A DNA stretch of 64,000 bases from Mycolicibacterium arabiense (GCF_010731815.2 NZ_AP022593.1:3534001-3598000), one strand, 5' to 3'; shown: positions 16,784 to 30,120, numbered from the stretch's first letter. The notes: generated by a model not told the origin, from the sequence alone. Made by a program: numbers and translations.

Positions 16784-17311
16784 TCAGGAAACGGTGATCG
16801 ACTCGATCACGACGGGCTCGGTGGGCCGGTCGCTGCGGTCGACCGAGGTGCCCGCGATCGCGTCGACGACCTTCTGCGACTCGGGGTCGACGACCTCGCC
16901 GAAGATGGTGTGCTTGCGGTTCAGGTGCGGGGTCTTGCCCACGGTGATGAAGAACTGCGAGCCGTTGGTGCCGGGGCCCGCATTGGCCATGGCCAGCAGG
17001 TAGGGCTTGTCGAACTGCAGCTCGGGGTGGAACTCGTCGTCGAACTGGTAGCCCGGGCCACCGCGGCCGGTGCCCGTGGGGTCGCCGCCCTGGATCATGA
17101 ATCCGGAGATGACGCGGTGGAACACGGCGCCGTCGTAGAACGGACCCGAGGCTCCGCCGGTGGCGTTCTCGGTGCTGTAATCCTTGGTGCCCTGAGCCAG
17201 CCCGACGAAGTTGGCCACGGTCTTGGGGGCATGATTGCCGAAGAGTGCGATTTTGATGTCGCCGCGGTTGGTGTGCAGGGTCGCGGTCGCTGTCTGAATG
17301 GGGCTCGTCAC
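16784..17311 (-). CDS. ppiA: Cyclophilin-type peptidyl-prolyl cis-trans isomerase PpiA
   Basis: The protein catalyses proline isomerisation in folding. Cyclophilin hallmarks include [20 protein letters not shown] (catalytic Arg, Phe, Gln), [32 protein letters not shown] and [12 protein letters not shown] at 17311 gives 175 residues starting [19 protein letters not shown], as in other mycobacteria. The frame stays open further upstream but that part is low-complexity and overlaps the divergent cwsA promoter. It has no signal peptide and so is cytosolic. Confidence 0.95.
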   Translation of the reverse strand: MTSPIQTATATLHTNRGDIKIALFGNHAPKTVANFVGLAQGTKDYSTENATGGASGPFYDGAVFHRVISGFMIQGGDPTGTGRGGPGYQFDDEFHPELQFDKPYLLAMANAGPGTNGSQFFITVGKTPHLNRKHTIFGEVVDPESQKVVDAIAGTSVDRSDRPTEPVVIESITVS

Positions 17312-17411
17312 GATAGCGAGTCTGCCATTCGCGTTTCCACGCCAGGTTTCGCCCCCGCCCGAATACTGTTGTCCCGTCGTCGGGCCCCGTTCCACCCAGA
17401 GAGGTCGAGTC

Positions 17412-17834
17412 ATGAGAGCCAACACCACCCGGTTGTCGTCACGGGACCGATTCGTTCGCGGCCTCAAGTACTCGACGGTGGGTCCGGTGGACCTGACCAG
17501 GGGAGCGGTGGGCATTGGCGCGCAGTCCGTGGGCTCGTCGGCGGGCTGGGTCCGCGACCGCTACCGCAGCAGCAAGCTCAGCAAGGACGTTGCGTCGACG
17601 CAGGCGACCATCGCGCAGGAACTCGCAGCCGCCGCAGTGGCCGTGTCGAGCCTGCCGCAGACGATCGCCGACGCACGCCGGCCGAAGCGGCGGCGTCCGA
17701 GTCCACTGGTGCTCGCGGCCGCCGGGGCTGCGGTCGTGGCGGTGGGTGCGGTGACGTTCTCGATCGTCAGGCGCTCGACGCAGCCGGAGCCCTCGCCGTT
17801 GCCGCCGAGTGTGGACGTCACGCCCAGGCCCTGA
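17412..17834 (+). CDS. cwsA: Cell wall synthesis protein CwsA
   Basis: CwsA is a small membrane protein that interacts with CrgA and Wag31 and is needed for normal polar wall synthesis and shape. The 140-residue protein is mainly cytosolic, with a basic N-terminal part ([22 protein letters not shown]), a central helix ([21 protein letters not shown]) and one C-terminal membrane segment (about 97-117, [18 protein letters not shown]). It corresponds to Rv0008c. The start is ATG at 17412. It is divergent from ppiA and convergent with tRNA-Ala. Confidence 0.92.
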   Translation: MRANTTRLSSRDRFVRGLKYSTVGPVDLTRGAVGIGAQSVGSSAGWVRDRYRSSKLSKDVASTQATIAQELAAAAVAVSSLPQTIADARRPKRRRPSPLVLAAAGAAVVAVGAVTFSIVRRSTQPEPSPLPPSVDVTPRP

Positions 17835-17867
17835 CGGGCGGGGCGGATCCGATCGCGAAAGTGCTTG

Positions 17868-17940
17868 TGGAGCCTAGGAGATTCGAACTCCTGACATCTG
17901 CCTTGCAAAGGCAGCGCTCTACCAACTGAGCTAAGGCCCC
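17868..17940 (-). tRNA. alaT: tRNA-Ala (TGC anticodon)
   Basis: On the minus strand the acceptor GGGGCCT pairs with AGGCTCC, the D arm is AGCTCAGTTGGTAGAGC, the loop TTTGCAA holds anticodon TGC, and the T arm is CAGGAGTTCGAATCTCCT-like. It is 73 nt long with CCA not encoded. Confidence 0.96.
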
Positions 17941-17951
17941 TTGGGGGTGGG

Positions 17952-18056
17952 TCAGGTGGGCTGCTCGTCAGCGACGTGCCACACCTCGCCACGGCTGCGC
18001 GACCGGATGACCAGCGCGCCCGCCACGAGAATGGTCAGCACCACCAAGCTGCGCAT
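17952..18056 (-). CDS. 34-aa DLW-39-like membrane microprotein
   Basis: Between tRNA-Ile and tRNA-Ala on the minus strand, ATG at 18056 follows a strong ribosome binding site (GAGGAAGG, about 6 nt upstream) and ends in TGA at 17952-17954. The product, MRSLVVLTILVAGALVIRSR and 14 more residues, has one hydrophobic helix, then a basic stretch and EVWHVADE. The size, position between the two tRNAs and downstream of gyrA/DUF3566, and the acidic-aliphatic-Trp style C-terminus match the actinobacterial DLW-39 family of about 39 aa. The literal DLW is replaced by EVW. Function unknown. Confidence 0.65.
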   Translation of the reverse strand: MRSLVVLTILVAGALVIRSRSRGEVWHVADEQPT

Positions 18057-18083
18057 GACATACCTTCCTCGGGAGGAAAACCG

Positions 18084-18157
18084 TGGGCCTAGGAGGACTC
18101 GAACCTCCGACCTCTTCGTTATCAGCGAAGCGCTCTAACCGCCTGAGCTATAGGCCC
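18084..18157 (-). tRNA. ileT: tRNA-Ile (GAT anticodon)
   Basis: On the minus strand GGGCCTA pairs with TAGGCCC, the anticodon loop CTGATAA holds GAT within the stem CTTCG/CGAAG, and GGAGGTTCGAGTCCTCC forms the T arm. It is 74 nt long with no encoded CCA. It lies downstream of the DUF3566 gene as in other mycobacteria. Confidence 0.96.
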
Positions 18158-18227
18158 TTAGTCGCAAGCGACCGAGCGAGATTACCGCAACGGACGGCCT
18201 GCTCCCAAACCGCGCTGCCGACCGTCG

Positions 18228-19190
18228 CTAGTCGCGGTCGGCGAGGGTGACCTCGATGCCACCGACCAGGTCGGTGGTCAGGTTGTAGATGAACGCACCC
18301 ACGGTCGCCATCGCCGTCAACAGCACGATGTTCACCAGGCCGATCAGTGCCGCTCCGCCGAAGATCGTGCCGCTCGACACGAGTTCGCCGCCGGCGCCAC
18401 TCGCGCTGGTCAGGAGGTCGCCGACGTTGCTGTTCAGCTTGCTCCACACGCCCATGCCGCCGAGGACCAGGTACAGGAACGCGACCGCGATCATCCACAC
18501 GAAGAACGACGCCACCGAGAGCACCAGCGACACCTTGAGGACACTCCACGGATCCAGCCGCCGGATCTGCATGCTGGCACGCACCGGACCCTGGCCACGG
18601 TTCATCGCCGCCGTCCGCGCCGCGGGCCGGTGCGGTGCATCGCCCGACGGCCGGTCCAGCGGCTTGCGCGGCCCGGAGCGCGGCGCGCCGCCGGACAGGT
18701 CCGGGAGCTCGCTCTTGTAGACCTCGGCGCGCGGCGGCTCGGGCCGCGTCTCGCCACGCGCCGCTGCTGCGGCGGCGGCCTGCGCCGGGTCGATCTCCCG
18801 GGTGGGGTTGGCGTCACGCGTCGCCGTCACGGCACCCTCGCGCGCCGGGCCCTGAGTGGGCCCGTTGTCGCGTGCCGGCCCCTGGGTCGGTCCGTTGTCG
18901 CGCGCGCCGGCCGGAGCCGATCCACCCGACATGAAGCGGTTGAGCCGAGCGTCCGCACCGGAGGCCTGACCGGCACGGCCCGCGTCCGGCTGGCCCTCCG
19001 GCGTCCGCTGCTCGGGACGCGTCCGGGCCGTTCCCCGCTGCCACGGTGGGACGTCGCCGTGCTCGCCGGCCGACCCCGGTCGCGCCGGAGCAGCGGCAGT
19101 GCCGCCGTCCGTCGCGCCGTTGGCCGAACCGTTGGCACTTCGTGGCCCGTCACCCGCACGCGGGTACCCCGGGTCGTTCGGTGACGTCAC
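18228..19190 (-). CDS. DUF3566 domain membrane protein (Rv0007-like)
   Basis: The 320-residue protein has a long disordered N-terminal half (about 1-200) rich in Gly, Ala, Pro and Arg with two tandem [10 protein letters not shown] blocks. The C-terminal DUF3566 domain (about 205-320) carries two membrane helices around [20 protein letters not shown] and [20 protein letters not shown]. It is the gene directly after gyrA in most actinobacteria, and its role is unknown. The GTG start at 19190 is 35 bp after the gyrA stop, so co-transcription with gyrA is likely. Confidence 0.9.
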   Translation of the reverse strand: MTSPNDPGYPRAGDGPRSANGSANGATDGGTAAAPARPGSAGEHGDVPPWQRGTARTRPEQRTPEGQPDAGRAGQASGADARLNRFMSGGSAPAGARDNGPTQGPARDNGPTQGPAREGAVTATRDANPTREIDPAQAAAAAAARGETRPEPPRAEVYKSELPDLSGGAPRSGPRKPLDRPSGDAPHRPAARTAAMNRGQGPVRASMQIRRLDPWSVLKVSLVLSVASFFVWMIAVAFLYLVLGGMGVWSKLNSNVGDLLTSASGAGGELVSSGTIFGGAALIGLVNIVLLTAMATVGAFIYNLTTDLVGGIEVTLADRD

Positions 19191-19224
19191 GCTCGGCTCC
19201 TTAGCTCAGGCTGGTGCACACGCA

Positions 19225-21753
19225 TCACGTCGGATCGGACGTCGGATCGGACTCGATGGCGTCCAGTTCGTCCGCAGCATCCTCGTCGGCGTTGCGCGCA
19301 ATGGCAATCAGTGTGTCGCCCTCGCCCAGGTTCATCAAGCGCACCCCCTTGGTCTGCCGTCCGGCCTTGCGCACCTGACGTGCCGCGGTCCGGATGACAC
19401 CACCGTTCGAGGTGATGGCGTAGAGCTCGGTGTCGTCGTCGACGATCAGCGCTCCGACCAGCGTGCCACGCCTGCGGTCGTACTGGATCGTGAGGATTCC
19501 CTTGCCGCCGCGGCCCTGGGCCGTGTACTCCTCGATGGCCGTGCGCTTGGCGTACCCGCCCGACGTCGCGACCAGCAGGTACGTACCTTCGCGCACCACG
19601 TTCAGCGACAGCAGCTGGTCCTCTTCGTTGAACCGCATGCCCTGCACGCCCGAGGTGGCGCGTCCCATCGGGCGCAGCACCTCGTCAGTGGCGGAGAACC
19701 GGATCGACTGCCCCTTCGCCGACACGAGCAGCAGGTCGTCGTCCGACGAGCACAGCACCGCACCGACCAGTTCGTCGTCGTCGCGCAGATTCACCGCGAC
19801 GATTCCGCCCGAGCGGTTGGAGTCGAAGTCGACCAGCTTGGACTTCTTCACCAAACCCTTGCGGGTCGCCAGCACCAGGTACGGCGCGTCCTCGTAGGAC
19901 TTGAGCTGGATGACCTGGGCGATGCGCTCCTCCGGCTGGAACGCCAGCAGGTTCGCGACGTGCTGACCGCGGGCGGTTCGCGACGCCTCGGGCAGCTCGT
20001 AGGCCTTCGCCCGGTAAACCCGGCCCTGGGTGGTGAAGAACAGGATCCAGTCGTGGGTCGAGCAGACGAAGAAGTGGTTGACGATGTCGTCCTGCTTGAG
20101 CCCCGCACCCTGCACGCCCTTGCCGCCGCGCTTCTGGCTGCGGTAGAGGTCGGACTTGGTGCGCTTGGCGTACCCGGTCTCGGTGATCGTCACGACGACC
20201 TCTTCGCGTGCGATCAGGTCCTCGTCGGCCACGTCGCCGTCGGCCGGGATGATCCGCGTGCGGCGGTCGTCACCGTACTTCTCGGTGATCTCCGCGAGCT
20301 CGTCGTGCACGATCGCGCGCTGCCGCTCGGGCTTGGCGAGGATGTCCTCGAGGTCGGCGATCTCGGCTTCGATCTTGGCGAGATCGTCGACGATGCGCTG
20401 CCGCTCTAGGGCTGCCAGTCGCCGCAGCTGCATGTCGAGGATGGCCTGCGCCTGGATCTCGTCGACGTCGAGCAACTCGATCAGGCCGGCCCGCGCGACG
20501 TCGACGTTGGCCGACGCCCGGATGAGCGCGATGACCTCGTCGAGCGCGTCGAGTGCCTTGACCAGACCGCGCAGGATGTGGGCCCGCTCATTGGCCTTGC
20601 GCAGCCGGTACCGGGTGCGACGGACGATGACCTCGAGCTGATGGACCACGTACAGCCGGATCAGCTGGTCCAGACGCAACGTGCGCGGGACGCCGTCGAC
20701 GATCGACAGCATGTTGGCGCCGAAGCTCGTCTGCAGCTGGGTGTGCTTGTAGAGGTTGTTCAGCACGACCTTCGCGACGGCGTCGCGCTTGACCTCGACG
20801 ACGATGCGCAGACCGACGCGGTCGCTGCTCTGGTCCTCGATGTTCGAGATGCCAGCGAGCTTCCCGTCACGTACCTGATCGGCGATCGAGGTGATGAAGT
20901 TGTCGTGGTTCACCTGGTAGGGCAGCTCGGTGATGACGAGCAGGGTCCGACCGCGCGAATCCTCCTCGACCTCCACGACGCCGCGCATCCGGATCGAGCC
21001 GCGGCCCGTCGTGTACGCGTCGTGGATGCCCTGCGATCCGACGATCAGGCCGTAGGTCGGGAAGTCCGGACCCTTGACCCGCTCGGTGACCGCGGCCAGC
21101 GTGGTCTCCTCGTCGGCCTCGTGGTTGTCGAGGCACCAGAACACGGCCTCGGCGAGTTCGCGGAGGTTGTGCGGCGGCATGTTGGTCGCCATGCCGACGG
21201 CGATGCCGCCCGATCCGTTGGCCAACAGGTTCGGGAACCGGCTCGGCAGAACCGTCGGCTCCTGGACGCGGCCGTCGTAGTTCGGAATGAAATCGACGGT
21301 CTCCTCGTCGATTTCGCGCAGCATCTCCATCGCCAACGGAGTGAGGCGCGCCTCGGTGTAACGCATGGCGGCTGGCGGATCGTTGCCGGGCGAACCGAAG
21401 TTGCCCTGCCCGTCGACCAGCGGGTAGCGCAACGACCACGGCTGGGCCATCCGGACCAGGGTGTCGTAGATCGACGAGTCACCGTGCGGGTGGTAGTTGC
21501 CCATCGTCTCCGCAACGGAGCGTGCGGATTTCGCGTGTCCGCGGTCGGGCCGGAAGCCCGAGTCGTACATCGCGTAGAGCACGCGGCGGTGCACGGGCTT
21601 GAGGCCGTCACGAACCTCGGGCAGGGCGCGGCCGACGATGACGCTCATCGCGTAGTCGATGTAGCTGCGCTGCATCTCCTGCTGGATGTCGACCGGTTCG
21701 ATGCGGTCGGTCGTCGCGCCGTCGTCGCCCGGGGGGAGGGTGGTGTCTGTCAT
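19225..21753 (-). CDS. gyrA: DNA gyrase subunit A
   Basis: GyrA is the DNA-cleaving and religating subunit of gyrase. The 842-residue protein has the winged-helix domain with catalytic Tyr132 in [10 protein letters not shown] and the [19 protein letters not shown]. The tower and coiled-coil follow, then the C-terminal pinwheel with the GyrA box QRGGKGVQG. At the position equivalent to Ala90 of M. tuberculosis this protein has Ser93, the residue found in quinolone-susceptible enzymes such as E. coli (Ser83). No intein is present. It lies 60 bp after gyrB in an operon. Confidence 0.99.
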   Translation of the reverse strand: MTDTTLPPGDDGATTDRIEPVDIQQEMQRSYIDYAMSVIVGRALPEVRDGLKPVHRRVLYAMYDSGFRPDRGHAKSARSVAETMGNYHPHGDSSIYDTLVRMAQPWSLRYPLVDGQGNFGSPGNDPPAAMRYTEARLTPLAMEMLREIDEETVDFIPNYDGRVQEPTVLPSRFPNLLANGSGGIAVGMATNMPPHNLRELAEAVFWCLDNHEADEETTLAAVTERVKGPDFPTYGLIVGSQGIHDAYTTGRGSIRMRGVVEVEEDSRGRTLLVITELPYQVNHDNFITSIADQVRDGKLAGISNIEDQSSDRVGLRIVVEVKRDAVAKVVLNNLYKHTQLQTSFGANMLSIVDGVPRTLRLDQLIRLYVVHQLEVIVRRTRYRLRKANERAHILRGLVKALDALDEVIALIRASANVDVARAGLIELLDVDEIQAQAILDMQLRRLAALERQRIVDDLAKIEAEIADLEDILAKPERQRAIVHDELAEITEKYGDDRRTRIIPADGDVADEDLIAREEVVVTITETGYAKRTKSDLYRSQKRGGKGVQGAGLKQDDIVNHFFVCSTHDWILFFTTQGRVYRAKAYELPEASRTARGQHVANLLAFQPEERIAQVIQLKSYEDAPYLVLATRKGLVKKSKLVDFDSNRSGGIVAVNLRDDDELVGAVLCSSDDDLLLVSAKGQSIRFSATDEVLRPMGRATSGVQGMRFNEEDQLLSLNVVREGTYLLVATSGGYAKRTAIEEYTAQGRGGKGILTIQYDRRRGTLVGALIVDDDTELYAITSNGGVIRTAARQVRKAGRQTKGVRLMNLGEGDTLIAIARNADEDAADELDAIESDPTSDPT

Positions 21754-21813
21754 GTGCTCCTCGCTCGTCTATGAGCAGCTCGGGAAAAGGGGGTCTTCGA
21801 GGATCAAGCGACC

Positions 21814-23898
<2,085 letters not shown>

Positions 23899-24093
23899 CT
23901 AAGGGGCCGAGGGCCCCTCGCGGATCTCGTGACCAGTCTACCGTCAGACACTGTTAGGACTGACTCTGAGGCGGCGTTTCTGGATAGCTATTCACGCGCT
24001 GCGCGGAATTTCTCGACCAGAACTGCGTCCCGACGCCCGAGGGGCCGACTTTTGAGATTGTCGCGCCGCTGAGCCGCCGACCCTGGGAACTTC

Positions 24094-24672
24094 CTAACCG
24101 TAGGTGTCGCGCGGCCCGCGACCAGAGATGTGGAGCTTGCCCTTGCGCCACGACGGCGCGGTCGGGCCGACGATCTTGAGTGACTTCACTACGCCGTCGC
24201 CGACGCCCGCAGCGATCTTGGCCAGCAGTTGTGCCTGCACCATGCGCAACTGGGTGGCCCACGCCGTCGACTCTGCGGTCACGGTCAGCACGCCGTCCTG
24301 CAGGGCGGTCGGCGCCGCGTGTTCGGCGATCTGCTCGCCGACGACCGTTGGCCACTGCCCGAACACCGCCCCCTCTGCCACGCGGGTGGTCCACCCGCGG
24401 GTACGCGCCAGGTCCAGCGTCGCGAAGCCGAGTTTCTGCGGATCCCTGCTGTCTGGCCCGGGACCGGACCAGGTTCGGCGGCTGCCCCGGCCCGCCACCC
24501 GGCGCGTGGGGGAGGAGGTGCGACCACGACCGATGTCCTTGCCCTGGCTCTTCGCGGCGCCGCGCGCCTCCTCGAGAGCCCGCCGGACAAGGTCCATCCC
24601 GGCCAGGTGCGCGAGGTGCGCAGGCGGACCCGGGTTCGTCGGTTCCTCAGGTGCTGTCTCGTCGGGATTCAC
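24094..24672 (-). CDS. dciA: DUF721/DciA-like protein (predicted replicative helicase loader)
   Basis: The 192-residue protein has a disordered, basic N-terminal part and a C-terminal DUF721 domain (about 90-190) with [40 protein letters not shown] and a final [17 protein letters not shown]721 proteins of the DciA type help load DnaB helicase in bacteria lacking DnaC. Location between recF and gyrB is conserved in mycobacteria (Rv0004). GTG at 24672 overlaps the recF stop (GTGA). Confidence 0.88.
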   Translation of the reverse strand: MNPDETAPEEPTNPGPPAHLAHLAGMDLVRRALEEARGAAKSQGKDIGRGRTSSPTRRVAGRGSRRTWSGPGPDSRDPQKLGFATLDLARTRGWTTRVAEGAVFGQWPTVVGEQIAEHAAPTALQDGVLTVTAESTAWATQLRMVQAQLLAKIAAGVGDGVVKSLKIVGPTAPSWRKGKLHISGRGPRDTYG

Positions 24673-25838
24673 GTGTCTACCCCGATCAGCTCCGACATCC
24701 GTCCCCCCTCGTCGTCACGCATTCCGATCTCGACCCGCCGCGCGTCCCAGTCGGCGGGTATGTCGTCGTGTACCGCGGCCGTGACCAAGACCTGCTCGGC
24801 AGTCGACGCGACGTTCACCAGTGCCCGCCTGCGCGACTCGTCCAGTTCGGCGAACACGTCGTCTAGCAGCAGGACGGGATCACTTCCATCTTCCCGGAGT
24901 AGTTCGTACGCCGCCAGCCGCAAGGACAGCGCCATCGACCACGATTCGCCGTGGCTGGCGAACCCCTTCGCCGGGTGGTCGCCCAGGCGCAGCTCCAAGT
25001 CGTCGCGGTGCGGCCCCACCAGGCACACGCCCCGCTCCAGTTCTGCCGTGCGCCGGCGGGCCAGTTCTGCGAGCAGTGCGGCTTCGTAGATCTCGGTGTC
25101 GACGGTTCCGACGGCGGCCTCCGCCTCGACGACGTCGGTGCCGCTGCGGTAGTGAATGGCGGCCGGCCGCGACGCCGGCGCCAACAGTTGGTAGGCCTTC
25201 TCGACCTCGGGCGCGAGGTGGGTCACCAGCGCCACCCGCGCCGCGATCAGCTGCGCCCCGAACGTGGCGAGGTGACCGTCCCAAACGTCGAGTGTCTCCA
25301 AAGCCGAACTGTCACCGCGGAATCGGGCGCCGGACGCCGTCTTGAGCAATGCCGTGCGTTGCCGCACCACCTTGTCGTAGTCGGCGCGGACTCCCGCGAT
25401 TCGCGGCCGCCGGATCGTGGCGAGTTCGTCGAGGTAGCGCCTGCGTTCGCTCGGATCTCCGCGGACCAACGCCAGATCCTCCGGCGCGAACAACACCGCG
25501 CGCAGCACCCCGAGGATCTCGCGCGGGCTCCGTACCGGCGACCTGTTCAGCCGCGCCTTGTTGGCCCGGCCCGCGGTGATCTCGAGGTCGATCGCCAACT
25601 CGCGGCCCTCGTTGACCACGATCGTCGACACGACGGCGCGGTCGGCCCCGGTGCGGATCAGCGGCGCGTCGGACGCCACACGGTGAGAGCCCAGGGTCGC
25701 CGAATACCACAGGGCCTCAACGATGTTCGTCTTACCGAAACCGTTGGGACCCACGAACACCGTCCGCCCGGGCGTCAGGTCCAGTTCGACCCTGGGCCAC
25801 GAGCGGAACTCGTTCAGGACGAGGTGACGGACGTACAA
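24669..25838 (-). CDS. recF: DNA replication and repair protein RecF
   Basis: RecF is an SMC/ABC-type ATPase that loads RecA at gaps with RecO and RecR. The 389-residue protein has Walker A ([11 protein letters not shown]), the signature region [17 protein letters not shown], Walker B ([14 protein letters not shown]) and the D/H loops (VTAAVHDD). The N-terminus [13 protein letters not shown] is standard. The initiation codon is TTG at 25838. Its stop overlaps the next gene. Confidence 0.97.
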   Translation of the reverse strand: MYVRHLVLNEFRSWPRVELDLTPGRTVFVGPNGFGKTNIVEALWYSATLGSHRVASDAPLIRTGADRAVVSTIVVNEGRELAIDLEITAGRANKARLNRSPVRSPREILGVLRAVLFAPEDLALVRGDPSERRRYLDELATIRRPRIAGVRADYDKVVRQRTALLKTASGARFRGDSSALETLDVWDGHLATFGAQLIAARVALVTHLAPEVEKAYQLLAPASRPAAIHYRSGTDVVEAEAAVGTVDTEIYEAALLAELARRRTAELERGVCLVGPHRDDLELRLGDHPAKGFASHGESWSMALSLRLAAYELLREDGSDPVLLLDDVFAELDESRRRALVNVASTAEQVLVTAAVHDDIPADWDARRVEIGMRDDEGGRMSELIGVDT

Positions 25839-25875
25839 GCCCCAGCCCCGCGTCGCATCAGTTCGGGCGGTCGCA

Positions 25876-26769
25876 TCAGCCCGACGTCGAGATTCTCTTT
25901 ACCGCGTGCCCACCGAACTGATTGCGAAGTGCCGCAACGGCCTTCATGGTGGGGGAGTCGTCCTGGCGCGACAGGAACCGCGCGAACAGCGACGCGGCGA
26001 TGCCGGGAACCGGAACGCGCAGCCGGATCGCCTCCTCGACGGTCCAGCGGCCCTCACCGGAATCCTCGGTATAGCCGGAGATGTCGTTGAGGCCCGGATC
26101 GTCCTTGAGCGCCTTGGCCAGCAACTGCTGCAACCACGAACGCACCACGGTGCCGTTGGTCCACGCCTGATACACCGCCTGCGGGTCCTTCACCAGGTCC
26201 TCCGCGGCCAGCAGTTCGTAGCCCTCGGCGTAGGCGGTCATCAAGGCGTACTCCACGCCGTTGTGCACCATCTTCGTGAAGTGTCCGGCTCCGACCGGGC
26301 CGGCGTGCACGAACCCGTCGGCGACGTCACCCGGAGGCCGCAGCGTATCGAAGATCGGCATGACGCGGGCCACGTCCTCGTCGCTGCCGCCGACCATCAG
26401 GCCGTAGCCCTCGGTCAGCCCCCAGATGCCACCCGAGACGCCGGCATCGATGAACCCGACACCGTTGGCCGCCAACAACTTCGCGTGCGGAGCGTCGTCG
26501 GTGTAACGAGAGTTGCCGCCATCGATCACCAGATCGCCCTCGGTCAGCACCTCCGCCAGCGAGACGATGGTGGCATGAGTCACCTCACCAGAGGGAACCA
26601 TCACCCAGACCACCCGCGGCGACTCGAGGGCCTCGGCAAGGGCGGCGAGGGTCGGGACGTCGGTGACCTCGGGGCGAGGGTCGTAGCCGACCACCTCGTG
26701 TCCGCCTTCGCGCAGCCGCTCGCGCATGTTGAAGCCCATTTTGCCGAGCCCGATCAAACCCAGTTGCAT
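25876..26769 (-). CDS. gnd: 6-phosphogluconate dehydrogenase (decarboxylating, short GndA-type)
   Basis: The enzyme oxidises and decarboxylates 6-phosphogluconate to ribulose-5-phosphate with NAD(P). The 297-residue protein has the Rossmann motif [12 protein letters not shown], the substrate block [30 protein letters not shown] and the catalytic [12 protein letters not shown]. The short form of about 300 aa is usually NAD-linked. The acidic residue after the Rossmann Gly-rich loop (VVGYDPRPE) also favours NAD. It lies between dnaN and recF, as in several rapidly growing mycobacteria but not in M. tuberculosis. Confidence 0.95.
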   Translation of the reverse strand: MQLGLIGLGKMGFNMRERLREGGHEVVGYDPRPEVTDVPTLAALAEALESPRVVWVMVPSGEVTHATIVSLAEVLTEGDLVIDGGNSRYTDDAPHAKLLAANGVGFIDAGVSGGIWGLTEGYGLMVGGSDEDVARVMPIFDTLRPPGDVADGFVHAGPVGAGHFTKMVHNGVEYALMTAYAEGYELLAAEDLVKDPQAVYQAWTNGTVVRSWLQQLLAKALKDDPGLNDISGYTEDSGEGRWTVEEAIRLRVPVPGIAASLFARFLSRQDDSPTMKAVAALRNQFGGHAVKRISTSG

Positions 26770-26794
26770 GCGATCTCCCGCTGTTCCGGGCCGG

Positions 26795-27994
26795 TCAGCC
26801 CGGAAGCCGCACCGGCATCAACAAGTACACGTAGTCGGTCTGTCCGGCCGGGAAGGGGCCGCTCGATCCGGCGTGCCCCCCATCATCACCCGTGGGACGC
26901 AACACCGCGGGACGACTGGGTGTCGTGAACCCGAACGTCACCTTCTCCGAATGCAACGAGCCGAGGCCGTCGGTGAGATAGGTCGGGTTGAACGCGATGG
27001 TGAGGGGATCCCCGGAGAACTCGACCGGCAGGTCCTCCTCGGCCTTGCCGACGTCCTCGGCGCCCGCGGACAGGTGCAGCACGTCGGAGTCGAACTCCAT
27101 CCGGACCTGTGCGCCGCGGTCGGCGACGAGTGCCACGCGCTTGATGGCCTCGGTGAGTTCGGCGACATTCAGGGTCGCGACGGCCGTGTGCTCCGACGGC
27201 AGCAACTGGCGGAACTTGGGGAACTCCGCGTCCAGCAGGCGGCTGGTGGTGCGCTTGCCGTTGCTGCGGATGCCCAGCAGGCCGTCCTTGCCGACCGAGT
27301 CGCCGGATCCGAGTGACAGGTGGACCTCGGTGCCGTCGGAGCCGGCCTTCGCTGCCTCGGACAGGGTCTTGGCGGGTACCAGCACCGCCGCCTCGACGTC
27401 AGCCGCGGCGTTGGCCCAGGTGAGTTCGCGAACGGCCAACCGGAAGCGGTCGGTGGCCGCCAAAACGACCTTGTCGCCGGAGATTTCGACGCGGATGCCG
27501 GTGAGCATCGGCAGGGTGTCATCGCGACCGGCCGCGACCGCCACCTGGCTGATGGCCTGACCGAACAGGTCCGAGGGCACGATGCCCGTCTCGTCGGGGA
27601 GCGCGGGCAGCGTCGGGTAGTCCTCCACGGCCATCGTCGGCAACGAGAATCTCGCGCTTCCGCAGCTCAGAGCCACTCGGGTGCCCTCGACGGTCACGTC
27701 GACCGGCTTGGCAGGCAGCGACCTGGTGATGTCGGAGAGCAGTCGCCCAGACACCAGAACGCTTCCCGGAGAAGCGATCTCGGCGGCGACGCGGATCTCC
27801 GCCGACACCTCGTAGTCGTACCCCGAGATCGTCAGGCCGTCGTCGGAGCCGGTGAGGAGCACACCGGAGAGCACGGGGACGGTCGGCCGGGTCGGCAGGA
27901 TGCGCGCAACCCACGCCACTGCATCGGCGAAGTCTTCGCGCACCAGGCGAAACTTCAAATCCGTGAGACCAGCAGTCGTCGTGGCCACGTCCAT
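26795..27994 (-). CDS. dnaN: DNA polymerase III beta subunit (sliding clamp)
   Basis: DnaN forms the ring clamp that tethers replicative polymerase to DNA. The 399-residue protein has the three clamp folds, with [49 protein letters not shown] and the C-terminal [15 protein letters not shown] at 27994 ([13 protein letters not shown]) is chosen because its length and N-terminus match other mycobacterial clamps and GAAGGGA lies upstream. A longer in-frame start at 28024 is less likely. Confidence 0.98.
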   Translation of the reverse strand: MDVATTTAGLTDLKFRLVREDFADAVAWVARILPTRPTVPVLSGVLLTGSDDGLTISGYDYEVSAEIRVAAEIASPGSVLVSGRLLSDITRSLPAKPVDVTVEGTRVALSCGSARFSLPTMAVEDYPTLPALPDETGIVPSDLFGQAISQVAVAAGRDDTLPMLTGIRVEISGDKVVLAATDRFRLAVRELTWANAAADVEAAVLVPAKTLSEAAKAGSDGTEVHLSLGSGDSVGKDGLLGIRSNGKRTTSRLLDAEFPKFRQLLPSEHTAVATLNVAELTEAIKRVALVADRGAQVRMEFDSDVLHLSAGAEDVGKAEEDLPVEFSGDPLTIAFNPTYLTDGLGSLHSEKVTFGFTTPSRPAVLRPTGDDGGHAGSSGPFPAGQTDYVYLLMPVRLPG

Positions 27995-28572
27995 AGCGTC
28001 CCTTCGATGAAACCCAAGCGGCAAGCGTCAGCAGCGGAAATGACATTCCGTCGTGACGTCGCAGTGTGACGACCGTACCGGTCGCCGGACTCCAACCGTA
28101 GAGCCTCCCGCGTCTTCTTGAAAGCTAATCGATGCCAGGGACGTCTGGGCGTTCGAGCCGGTCAACGCCGGGTCGGATCGCTGCGTCCCCAGGCCTTCTC
28201 TTCTAGAAGGAATCCCTTGTAGGTATACGAGTATTAGTAATAGGGCCTGTGCAGGTTGGGGATGAAGGGTGCTCTGCGCAGGTGGGACGTGGTTCGGGCT
28301 CGTGCAGCGCTCGTGGACCGATCTCGGTGTCGAGCCGTCTACTCGTGGATGGCGGCCGGTGTGCTCACGAGCGGTGTCGGTTGGGGTCGATTCGTCCGGA
28401 GGTTGTGCACAGGGGAGTGCACGAGCCCAGGGTGTGACTGGTGGTGCGAGAGGTGGCGAAGTTTCTCGGAAATTCGTTGGCCTCGGAGCACGAATCGGGC
28501 ACCACGAGGCCCCGAGGGAGAGTGAAACGGGGTCGATCGGTCCGCGCATGGGCGCGAGCGGGGGTGAGAATG
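27995..28572. other. oriC: Chromosomal replication origin oriC (dnaA-dnaN intergenic region)
   Basis: The 578-bp gap between dnaN and dnaA has the features of mycobacterial oriC. DnaA-box-like 9-mers include TTGTGCACA at 28403-28411 and several TCGTG(C/G)A-type boxes, for example near 28300, 28311 and 28343 and, inverted, near 28418. An AT-rich stretch (TATACGAGTATTAGTAAT, 28224-28241) is the probable unwinding element. A short CCTTCT/AGAAGG hairpin lies at 28194-28210. The right half is strongly G-rich on the plus strand. No ORF in it looks real. The boxes are mostly degenerate, as is usual in this genus. Confidence 0.9.
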
Positions 28573-30063
28573 TCAGCGCTTGGAGCGCTGACGGATCCGC
28601 GTGGTGAGTTCGGTGACGTGATCGAAGACTTCGCGCCGCTGGGCCATTTCGCTACGAATCTTCTTCTCGGCGTACATGACCGTGGTGTGGTCGCGGCCGA
28701 ATGCCTGCCCGATCTTCGGCAGGGACAGGTCGGTGAGCTCGCGACACAGGTACATGGCGATCTGACGTGACTGAGCCAGGGCGCGGGTCTTGCCGGGCCC
28801 TCTGAGTTCCTCTACCGAGATCTCGAAGTAGTCCGCGGTGACGGCCATGATCGTCGCTGTACCGATCTGCATGGTGCTCGAGTCGGAGATGAGGTCGCGC
28901 AGCACGATCTCCGCAAGCGACTTGTCGATCGTGGTCTTGTTCAGGCTCGCAAAGGCGGTCACCCGGATCAGCGCACCCTCGAGTTCGCGGATGTTGCGCT
29001 CGATCCGGCTGGCGATCAGCTCCAGCACGTCGTCGGGCACGTCCAGCCGGTCCATCTGCGCCTTCTTGCGAAGAATCGCGATACGCGTCTCGAGTTCGGG
29101 GGGCTGCACGTCGGTGATCAGACCCCACTCGAAGCGGGTCCGCAGCCGGTCCTCGAGCGTCGCCAGCTGTTTGGGCGGTCGGTCGGACGAGATGACGATC
29201 TGCTTGTTGGCGTTGTGCAGCGTGTTGAAGGTATGGAAGAACTCCTCCTGGATGCCTTCCTTGCCTTCGATGAACTGGATGTCGTCGACCAGCAGCACGT
29301 CGATGTCGCGATAACTCCGCTTGAACGACGCCTTGCGATCGTCGCGCAGCGAGTTGATGAAGTCGTTGGTGAATTCCTCGGTGGAGACGTACTTCACTCG
29401 CATGCCGGGGAAGAGGCGCTGAGCGTAGTTACCCGCCGCGTGCAGGAGGTGGGTCTTGCCGAGACCGGACTCACCCCAGATGAACAAGGGGTTGTAGGCC
29501 CGGGCCGGCGCCTCGGCGATGGCGAGCGTCGCAGCGTGGGCGAAGCGGTTCGACGCACCGATGACGAAGGTGTCGAACGTGTAGCGCCGGTTGAGGCTGA
29601 CGTCGGGTGTGGTGTCGCGGCTTGGCGGCCGGTTGGTGAAGAAGGTGGGCCAGCTCGCTTCGGCACTCGCGCGTGCCTCGCCGTCCTCGTCCACCTCGTC
29701 CGCGTCGGGGAGGGGCGCCATCACCCGGTCGTCGCCGTCGGAGTCCTCGGCGGGGCCCGGGTCGGCGATGCGAACGCCGAGTTCGACGCGCTGTCCAAGA
29801 CGTCGGCTCAAGATGGTGACGATGTGCTCGCGCAGGTGTCGTTCGATCTCGTTCTGGACGAACGGGGTCGGAACCGAGAGAAGGGCAAAGCCCTCCGTCA
29901 TCACCAGTGGTTTCACCAGCTTGAGCCACGCACGTTGCTGGGGTGTCAGGGCCGGCAGTGCCGCGAACCCGTTGCTGGTGTCACGGATGGGGGCGTCGCC
30001 GTTGAGTTCGGCGACCACGTCGTTCCAGATCGCGATGAAGGGCGGATCGGGGTCCGTGGACAA
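28573..30063 (-). CDS. dnaA: Chromosomal replication initiator DnaA
   Basis: DnaA binds DnaA boxes and melts the origin. The 496-residue protein has domain I (about 1-90, [12 protein letters not shown]), an acidic linker (about 100-160) and an AAA+ domain with Walker [14 protein letters not shown], Walker [15 protein letters not shown], sensor blocks [10 protein letters not shown] and [16 protein letters not shown]. Domain IV carries the DNA-binding signature [14 protein letters not shown]. The start is TTG at 30063, as in other mycobacterial dnaA genes. The upstream region carries clustered DnaA boxes. Confidence 0.98.
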   Translation of the reverse strand: MSTDPDPPFIAIWNDVVAELNGDAPIRDTSNGFAALPALTPQQRAWLKLVKPLVMTEGFALLSVPTPFVQNEIERHLREHIVTILSRRLGQRVELGVRIADPGPAEDSDGDDRVMAPLPDADEVDEDGEARASAEASWPTFFTNRPPSRDTTPDVSLNRRYTFDTFVIGASNRFAHAATLAIAEAPARAYNPLFIWGESGLGKTHLLHAAGNYAQRLFPGMRVKYVSTEEFTNDFINSLRDDRKASFKRSYRDIDVLLVDDIQFIEGKEGIQEEFFHTFNTLHNANKQIVISSDRPPKQLATLEDRLRTRFEWGLITDVQPPELETRIAILRKKAQMDRLDVPDDVLELIASRIERNIRELEGALIRVTAFASLNKTTIDKSLAEIVLRDLISDSSTMQIGTATIMAVTADYFEISVEELRGPGKTRALAQSRQIAMYLCRELTDLSLPKIGQAFGRDHTTVMYAEKKIRSEMAQRREVFDHVTELTTRIRQRSKR

Positions 30064-30120
30064 CGAGACGTACCCCCTAGTGGCCAGTCGTCGACCAAGC
30101 CGAATATGACGATGCCAAAA

